This document shows, piece after piece, positions 5,516-9,856 of a stretch of 9,856 nucleotides of DNA. The translations under genes and the position numbers were made by a program. The notes below the pieces were generated by a model. The model was not told the DNA's origin, did no database searches, and saw only the letters and a list, made by a program, of their open reading frames with translations. Position 1 is the first letter of the stretch; every line of letters begins with the position of its first letter. Location: positions 1 through 9,856 of the forward strand of contig CAKRHR010000072.1 of assembly GCA_934339005.1 (NCBI GenBank), in the 5' to 3' direction. This DNA is from an uncultured Catenibacillus sp. (GTDB lineage Bacteria; Bacillota; Clostridia; Lachnospirales; Lachnospiraceae).

Positions 5516-6133
5516 ATGAGTAAAGGAAAGATTTCTGCAAAGCAACAGGAAATTCTTGATTATATTAAATCATGTATTCTCGCAAAGGGTTACCCACCTG
5601 CTGTTCGTGAGATTTGTGAGGCTGTTCATTTAAAGTCAACCTCCTCAGTGCACTCTCATCTGGAAACACTTGAGCGAAATGGCTTTATCAGACGTGACCC
5701 GACAAAACCAAGAGCAATTGAGATTATTGATGAAGAATTTGCCCTGGAACGTCGTGAGATGGTGAATGTGCCGATTATTGGTACTGTGACAGCCGGAGAA
5801 CCGATTCTGGCTCAGGAGAACATTCAGGACTACTTTCCTATTCCTGCACAGATGCTTCCAAACAAACAGATATTTATGTTGTGTGTTCGTGGGGAAAGTA
5901 TGATTAATGCAGGTATTTATGATGGCGATAAGGTGATTGTGTCACAGCAGGCCAATGCGGATAATGGCGATATTGTGGTGGCTCTGGTGGATGACAGCGC
6001 TACAGTGAAGCGATTTTATAAAGAAGATGGTTTTTACAGACTTCAGCCTGAAAATGACACGATGAATCCGATTATTGTTCAGAATGTGGAAATTTTAGGT
6101 AAAGTTATTGGCCTGATGCGTATGGGCATGTAA
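5516..6133 (+). CDS. lexA: LexA repressor
   Basis: LexA represses the SOS regulon and inactivates itself by cleavage when RecA is activated on single-stranded DNA. The 205-residue product has an N-terminal winged helix-turn-helix DNA-binding domain (about 1-65; AVREICEAVHLKSTSSVHSHL is the recognition region). The C-terminal S24 peptidase-like domain spans about 85-205. The cleavage bond is A93-G94 (VTAGEP), with catalytic S128 (RGESM) and K165 (ATVKRFYK). Length is normal. GGAGGT at 5500-5505, ten bases upstream, fixes the ATG at 5516. It is transcribed divergently from the LysM gene across a shared control region carrying four LexA-box-like sites, two of them on its own promoter. A strong terminator follows. 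Identification is secure. Confidence 0.98.
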   Translation: MSKGKISAKQQEILDYIKSCILAKGYPPAVREICEAVHLKSTSSVHSHLETLERNGFIRRDPTKPRAIEIIDEEFALERREMVNVPIIGTVTAGEPILAQENIQDYFPIPAQMLPNKQIFMLCVRGESMINAGIYDGDKVIVSQQANADNGDIVVALVDDSATVKRFYKEDGFYRLQPENDTMNPIIVQNVEILGKVIGLMRMGM

Positions 6134-6152
6134 TAATGTTTTCGGAATAATA

Positions 6153-6181
6153 TTGATATTTCTTTGTTATAATGGTATGAT
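6153..6181 (+). promoter_or_regulatory. candidate promoter just before the lexA terminator
   Basis: TTGATA (6153-6158) and TATGAT (6176-6181) are 17 bp apart. The -10 has the TGG extension and shares the 10-mer ATGGTATGAT with the lexA promoter. The predicted start (about 6188) falls at the foot of the terminator hairpin, so it would make either a very short RNA or a pfp transcript that must read through. A separate TATAAT at 6168-6173 has no suitable -35. Confidence 0.4.
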
Positions 6182-6188
6182 GTAAAGG

Positions 6189-6229
6189 CGTAATAAAATG
6201 TCGTGGATGCGGCGTTTTATTACGTTTTT
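6189..6229 (+). terminator. intrinsic terminator after lexA
   Basis: Arms 6189-6203 and 6210-6224 form a 15-bp stem (two G-U pairs) with a 6-base loop, followed at once by TTTTT (6225-6229). It lies 55 bases past the lexA stop and separates lexA from pfp. Confidence 0.85.
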
Positions 6230-6303
6230 GATGTTAAAAAATTGCGACATTTAATTTATATTCCGGTTGTTTATAGATAATATTATTAGTAATAGTATTT
6301 ATA

Positions 6304-6330
6304 GACAATGCTATTATAGATGACAATGCT
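6304..6330 (+). repeat. 9-bp direct repeat upstream of pfp
   Basis: GACAATGCT occurs at 6304-6312 and 6322-6330, an 18-base period. It lies in the AT-rich leader about 80 bases before pfp. I found no convincing -35/-10 pair for pfp between the terminator and its start codon. Confidence 0.55.
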
Positions 6331-6407
6331 TTTTTAAGTGTAATGCAGCAATTTGAAGCCATCAACGAATGAAAAAATTTTGAATTGAATAGGGAGAACT
6401 TTTAATT

Positions 6408-7625
6408 ATGAAGAATATTCTTGTTGGACAGTCCGGCGGGCCTACTGCTGTGATTAACGGAAGCCTTTATGGCGTCATCAAGGAAGGTATTTTATTTAAG
6501 AGTGAAAAAGTTGATGCGATTTACGGTATGGTGAATGGCATCGAGGGGTTTTTAAATGACAGATATTTAAATCTTGAGGAAGAATTTTCAACAGAAACAC
6601 TGGAGTATCTTAAGACAACACCGGCAGCTTATCTTGGCTCATGCCGTTATAAATTGCCTGAAGATATTAATGATGAGGTATATCCTCGTCTGTTTGAGAA
6701 GTTTGAAGCCTTAAATATTGGCTACTTCTTCTATATTGGTGGTAATGATTCCATGGACACGGTAAGCAAGCTTTCAAGATATGCAGCGCGTGTTGGCAGT
6801 GATATTCGTATCATTGGTATTCCAAAGACGATTGATAATGATCTGGTAATGACAGACCATACACCGGGATTTGGCAGTGCAGCACGTTATGTGGCATCTA
6901 CAGTCAGAGAGATTGCGATTGATGCCTCTATTTACAATACGAAGTCTGTGACGATTGTAGAAATCATGGGACGTCATGCAGGATGGTTGACAGCATCTTC
7001 TGCCCTGGCTCGTCAGTTCGAGGGTGATAATCCGGTACTGATATATTTGCCTGAGGTTGATTTTGACGAAAAGACTTTTATACAGCAAATCAGCGACAAA
7101 CTCGAAGAAAAGAACAATCTTGTCGTATGTGTATCTGAAGGTATTCATGATTACAAAGGTATGTTCGTCTGCGAATACGGTAATCATATGGCAACAGATA
7201 ATTTCGGACATAAAATGCTTGCTGGATGCGGTAAATATCTTGAAAATCTGATCAAGAACAGTTTGGGGATTAAGGTGCGTTCTGTAGAGTTGAATGTTAC
7301 TCAGCGATGCAGTTCTTTACAGATTTCTGCGACTGATCTTGACGAAGCGATTGCTGCAGGTTGTTATGCAGTTATTAGTGCGATTTCCGGACATACAGGC
7401 CAGATGGTTGCATTTGACAGAACGGATGAACCATATCATATGTACTGCTCTCTCAAAGATGTGAATGATATTTGCAACAAGGAAAAGACAGTTCCGATTG
7501 AATGGATTACATCGAATAAAGCAGATGTTACAGAGGCATTTGTCAAGTATGCTAAACCACTGATTCAGGGTGATATGCATGTGCCAACACAGGATGGTCT
7601 GCCTAAATTCGTTTACAGAAAGTAA
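6408..7625 (+). CDS. pfp: pyrophosphate-dependent 6-phosphofructokinase
   Basis: PPi-PFK interconverts fructose 6-phosphate and fructose 1,6-bisphosphate using pyrophosphate, a reversible glycolytic step that saves ATP in anaerobes. The 405-residue product has the phosphate-binding GGPTAVINGS (10-19). GGNDSMDT (111-118) carries D114 where ATP-PFKs have glycine. PKTIDNDL (139-146) has K140 in place of the glycine of ATP enzymes, and D143 is the catalytic base. MGRHAGW (187-193) binds the sugar phosphate. D114 and K140 together mark PPi rather than ATP specificity. Length fits the group of about 400 aa. AGGGAGA at 6391-6397, ten bases upstream, supports the start. It is a single-gene unit between the lexA terminator and its own terminator. 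The specificity is inferred from these residues. Confidence 0.95.
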   Translation: MKNILVGQSGGPTAVINGSLYGVIKEGILFKSEKVDAIYGMVNGIEGFLNDRYLNLEEEFSTETLEYLKTTPAAYLGSCRYKLPEDINDEVYPRLFEKFEALNIGYFFYIGGNDSMDTVSKLSRYAARVGSDIRIIGIPKTIDNDLVMTDHTPGFGSAARYVASTVREIAIDASIYNTKSVTIVEIMGRHAGWLTASSALARQFEGDNPVLIYLPEVDFDEKTFIQQISDKLEEKNNLVVCVSEGIHDYKGMFVCEYGNHMATDNFGHKMLAGCGKYLENLIKNSLGIKVRSVELNVTQRCSSLQISATDLDEAIAAGCYAVISAISGHTGQMVAFDRTDEPYHMYCSLKDVNDICNKEKTVPIEWITSNKADVTEAFVKYAKPLIQGDMHVPTQDGLPKFVYRK

Positions 7626-7714
7626 AAAGCTGCATAGATGAATATATGAACTAATTTATAAATGAATATAAATCATCAGCAAAATCCATTAGTTAATAAA
7701 AGTAATAAATCACA

Positions 7715-7765
7715 ATAAAAAGTGGTGTGACAGATTAAACATATATTTGTCACACCACTTTTTAT
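7715..7765. terminator. bidirectional terminator between pfp and rsfS
   Basis: Arms 7715-7732 and 7748-7765 form a perfect 18-bp stem (ATAAAAAGTGGTGTGACA and its complement) with a 15-base loop. The A-rich foot on one side and T-rich foot on the other give a U run in both directions. It sits between the convergent pfp gene and the rsfS end of the minus-strand operon, so it should end both transcripts. Confidence 0.9.
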
Positions 7766-7799
7766 GAATATATCCAAATTTAAATTTAAATCCAAACTT

Positions 7800-8150
7800 T
7801 TAAAGCTCGTCACTATCAATAGAAACGCCATCTCTCCAGATACGTTCAAGGTCATAGAACATACGGTCCTGTTCAGAAAAAATGTGAATAATGATGTCGT
7901 TGTAGTCCATCAGAATCCAGTTTGCAGCGCGGTAGCCTTCAATCTGTTTTGGCTCAAATCCGGCTTTGCCAAGGGCTTCCTCAACGTTGTCAGCCATTGC
8001 CTGAACCTGATTTGTATTAGAACCACTGGCGATGATAAAGTAATCGGCGATAACTGTAACACCTGTAATATCAAGAACTTTAACATCGATTGCTTTTTTA
8101 TCTTTTAATGCTTCAACTGCAATTTTTGCAGCCTGTCTTGAGTCACTCAT
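7800..8150 (-). CDS. rsfS: ribosome silencing factor RsfS
   Basis: RsfS (Iojap/YbeB family) binds ribosomal protein uL14 on the 50S subunit and blocks joining with 30S, lowering translation under starvation. The 116-residue product shows the family blocks YFIIASGSNTNQVQAMADNVEE and GYRAANWILMDYNDIIIHIF, followed by the acidic end common to the family. The start at 8150 is chosen over an in-frame upstream ATG (8210) because MSDSRQAAKIAVEAL is the normal beginning and GGGAGG lies 8 bases before it. The start overlaps the end of yqeK by 8 bp in ATGAGTGA, implying translational coupling. It is the last gene of the operon and is followed by the bidirectional terminator. Confidence 0.95.
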   Translation of the reverse strand: MSDSRQAAKIAVEALKDKKAIDVKVLDITGVTVIADYFIIASGSNTNQVQAMADNVEEALGKAGFEPKQIEGYRAANWILMDYNDIIIHIFSEQDRMFYDLERIWRDGVSIDSDEL

Positions 8151-8733
8151 CGTCTTCCCTCCCGAGTAAATGCTTATAATAGTTATAAGTTTCAACTGTG
8201 TGTTGGTCAATATCCTGTTTTTTGCCTTTTAAATAATCCAAAGTCTGCTGTAAAATCGCTAAAACAGCTTCATCAATATTTTCAAAGCTTAACTGTCTTA
8301 ATGTGTCAAGGTTTGGTGCATTGTTTCTGCCGGGTTCAATGTAATCAGCAACAAAAACAATTTTTTCAAGCATGGTCATTGCCGGTTTGCCTGTCGTATG
8401 ACAGCGGATGGCATCTAAAACCTCGTTGTCTGTAACACCGTATTTATCAGCGGCAAGCAGGGCTCCAACTTTAGCATGAAGCAAAAACGGGCTTTTGCGT
8501 TCACTGTCAGTGATTGGAATTTTGTTCTTTTCACAGGCTTTGATTAATTTTTCTGCACTGTAATGCTTGGCGCAGTCGTGAAGAATCCCGGCAAGCTCTG
8601 CTTTACTTAAGTCATAACAGTATTTCATGGCCAGACAGATGCTTGTATACTGAACACCAAGAGAATGTGTAAAACGGTGCTCACTCTGCTTTTTTTTCAG
8701 ATGACGCTGTATTTCGATAATATCCATACTCAT
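8143..8733 (-). CDS. yqeK: HD-domain diadenosine tetraphosphatase YqeK
   Basis: YqeK is an iron-dependent HD-domain hydrolase that splits Ap4A symmetrically into two ADP and so limits this stress-linked dinucleotide. The 196-residue product keeps the HD ligands: H23 (HSLGV), H52-D53 (LHDCAK), H86 (LLHAKVG), H112 (CHTTGKPAMT) and D130 (VADYIEPGR). The HTTG and ADYIEP-R blocks are typical of YqeK rather than of other HD proteins. GAGGT seven bases upstream supports the ATG at 8733. It follows nadD with a 31-bp gap and overlaps rsfS by 8 bp. In some bacteria it is fused to or paired with NadD, consistent with the neighbour here. Length is normal and no key residue is missing. Confidence 0.95.
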   Translation of the reverse strand: MSMDIIEIQRHLKKKQSEHRFTHSLGVQYTSICLAMKYCYDLSKAELAGILHDCAKHYSAEKLIKACEKNKIPITDSERKSPFLLHAKVGALLAADKYGVTDNEVLDAIRCHTTGKPAMTMLEKIVFVADYIEPGRNNAPNLDTLRQLSFENIDEAVLAILQQTLDYLKGKKQDIDQHTVETYNYYKHLLGREDDE

Positions 8734-8764
8734 AATATTTACCTCGATTGATTTGCTTATGTGT

Positions 8765-9379
8765 CTAATTTAAATATAAGCGATGTTGTTCGATATATTC
8801 AGCGACAGCATCCGGTACAAAATAACGGACAGATTTTTTCATGCCTGCGCGCTCCCGAATCATCGTTGAAGATATATTCAATGTTGGGACGTGTAAAATA
8901 TTAATTTTGCCGTGAAAATGCTGCTGAATGCGGTTGGCATAGCTATTTAAGGTATCTTCGTTCATATCATCCCGTGCAGCGGCAATAATGTCCGCATTAG
9001 CAAGAATAATCTCAGGATGATACCATGTTTCAAAATCACGCAATGAATCTGCACCCATAATAAAATAAAAATGTATATCAGGTACATTTTTGTGTAACGC
9101 ACTCAGTGTATCTGCTGTATAAGAAACTTGTCCCTGTTTCAACTCATAATCTGAAGCTTTAAAATAAGGCACATCTTCAGCAGCCAGTGACACCATAGCC
9201 AGCCGGTGCATATCTTCAAGAATATGAATATTGCGCTTGTGCGGCGGAATGGCAGCAGGCATCAGCCATACTTCATCAAGCTGAAATTCTTTGCAGGCAT
9301 TTTCAGCAATCATCAAATGTCCGTTATGAATCGGATTAAAAGTGCCGCCGAGAATACCAATTTTCTTTTCCTGACGCAT
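8765..9379 (-). CDS. nadD: nicotinate-nucleotide adenylyltransferase
   Basis: NadD joins ATP and nicotinate mononucleotide to give deamido-NAD, a key cytoplasmic step of NAD synthesis. The 204-residue product has the nucleotidyltransferase motif GGTFNPIHNGH (11-21; H18 and H21), PPHK (45-48), MGADSL (108-113) and the C-terminal ATP-binding ISSTMIRER (169-177). Length is typical. The ATG at 9379 is preferred: a GTG at 9388 shares the frame but is itself part of the ribosome-binding AGGTG, which sits 6 bases before 9379. It starts 12 bases after the yhbY stop and is followed by yqeK. The order obg-yhbY-nadD-yqeK-rsfS is standard in Firmicutes, so the identification is secure. Confidence 0.96.
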   Translation of the reverse strand: MRQEKKIGILGGTFNPIHNGHLMIAENACKEFQLDEVWLMPAAIPPHKRNIHILEDMHRLAMVSLAAEDVPYFKASDYELKQGQVSYTADTLSALHKNVPDIHFYFIMGADSLRDFETWYHPEIILANADIIAAARDDMNEDTLNSYANRIQQHFHGKINILHVPTLNISSTMIRERAGMKKSVRYFVPDAVAEYIEQHRLYLN

Positions 9380-9391
9380 TATAGTCACCTG

Positions 9392-9688
9392 TTAAGGAAG
9401 GATGATTTTCTTTTTGTTATCCTTGCCTTCTTTGTAAAGTACAATTTTCTTTCCGATAACCTGAACAACATCTGCATGTGTACGTTCAGCAAGATACTGT
9501 GCAATGACTTTAGGGTCATCATCACAGTTCTGGAGTACGGAAATTTTAATTAATTCTCTGGCTGCCAGTGCTTCAGATACTGCTTCTGTAAATTCCGGTG
9601 TCAGAGAACTCTTGCCAATCTGAAGAATTGGCTGGATTGTCTGAGCAAGACCCTTTAAGTAGGCTCTCTGTTTACTGTTTTTAATCAT
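9392..9688 (-). CDS. yhbY: YhbY family RNA-binding protein (CRM domain)
   Basis: YhbY is a small CRM-domain protein that associates with pre-50S ribosomal particles and is thought to act in large-subunit assembly. The 98-residue product aligns from its first residues with the family: SKQRAYLKGLAQ, IQPILQIGKSSLTPE, ALAARELIKISVL and VVQVIGKKIVLYKEG. The loop usually written GKGG reads GKSS (about 24-27), a modest change in the RNA-contacting loop. A GGAGG site 7 bases upstream supports the ATG at 9688. It lies 17 bases after the obg stop and 12 bases before nadD, so it is co-transcribed with both. The fold is secure; the biochemical role is taken from family knowledge. Confidence 0.93.
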   Translation of the reverse strand: MIKNSKQRAYLKGLAQTIQPILQIGKSSLTPEFTEAVSEALAARELIKISVLQNCDDDPKVIAQYLAERTHADVVQVIGKKIVLYKEGKDNKKKIILP

Positions 9689-9705
9689 AAAACGTCCTCC
9701 GTTTA

Positions 9706-9856
9706 TTATTTATAATAATCAAATTCAAGGTAATACATGCGTACAGTATCACCCTCCTGAATACCAAGTGCTTCAAGTTCATCAAGGATACCATTGGTTT
9801 TAAGGAATTTCTGGAAGAAATCAAAACCTTTTTCGGATTCAAGGTTTGTGTAACCA
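9706..9856 (-). CDS. obg: GTPase Obg, C-terminal OCT domain only (gene continues beyond the window)
   Basis: Forty-nine residues are visible before the TAA at 9708-9706. The segments LESEKGFDFFQKFLKTNGILD and ELEALGIQEGDTVRMYYLEFDY match the C-terminal OCT domain of Obg, the essential GTPase of 50S assembly and growth control. The conserved EGDTVR turn and the final LEFDY are clear. The glycine-rich and G domains lie outside the window, so the completeness of the gene cannot be judged. It is followed at 17 bases by yhbY, the standard Firmicute order, which strengthens the call. Confidence 0.9.
   Translation of the reverse strand, partial: GYTNLESEKGFDFFQKFLKTNGILDELEALGIQEGDTVRMYYLEFDYYK

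Noticed and set aside
6774..7211. Long open frame on the strand opposite pfp
   Set aside because: It lies wholly within a well-conserved enzyme gene, has no ribosome site or recognisable domain, and its Cys/Ile/Asn-rich composition looks like a shadow of the real frame.
7764..8108. Plus-strand open frame opposite rsfS
   Set aside because: It begins at the edge of the terminator and overlaps the well-supported rsfS gene; no domain or start signal.

Overview
The window looks like chromosomal DNA of a low-GC Gram-positive anaerobe, most likely a clostridial bacterium near Lachnospiraceae. The evidence is the AT-rich intergenic DNA, strong Shine-Dalgarno sites, a PPi-type phosphofructokinase, Bacillus-type LexA boxes, and the obg-yhbY-nadD-yqeK-rsfS gene order. 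There is no rRNA, tRNA, CRISPR array, recognisable insertion sequence or phage gene. Most of it is core genome.

Layout: (1) 3-2529, plus strand: the 3' part of aroB, then lspA (signal peptidase II) and rluD (RluA-family pseudouridine synthase), each preceded by an AT-rich gap holding hairpins and short direct repeats. (2) 2530-4007: a gene-free stretch of about 380 bp holding a long-loop inverted repeat, an imperfect palindrome and a consensus sigma-A promoter, leading into a complete XerS-like tyrosine recombinase. (3) 4159-6133: a TtcA-family tRNA thiolase, then a small membrane-anchored LysM gene running the other way and overlapping its 3' end, then lexA diverging from the LysM gene. The space between the LysM gene and lexA carries four LexA-box-like sites placed on two readable promoters. 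(4) 6408-7625: pfp, closed by a strong bidirectional terminator. (5) 7800-9856, minus strand: the compact operon obg (3' end only), yhbY, nadD, yqeK and rsfS, which combines ribosome assembly and silencing with NAD synthesis and dinucleotide hydrolysis.

The most informative part is the lexA/LysM control region (about 5366-5474). The LysM promoter has consensus -35 and -10 hexamers 17 bp apart, with a LexA box filling the spacer and another just past the predicted start of transcription. The lexA promoter is covered by two abutting boxes. This predicts a DNA-damage-induced LysM protein, equivalent in position and build to the Bacillus division inhibitor YneA, and an autoregulated lexA. I see no clearly new multi-gene system. 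The items most worth checking are the SOS-LysM unit and its 65-bp overlap with ttcA, the DNA elements upstream of the recombinase, and the repeated small duplications in front of the plus-strand genes.
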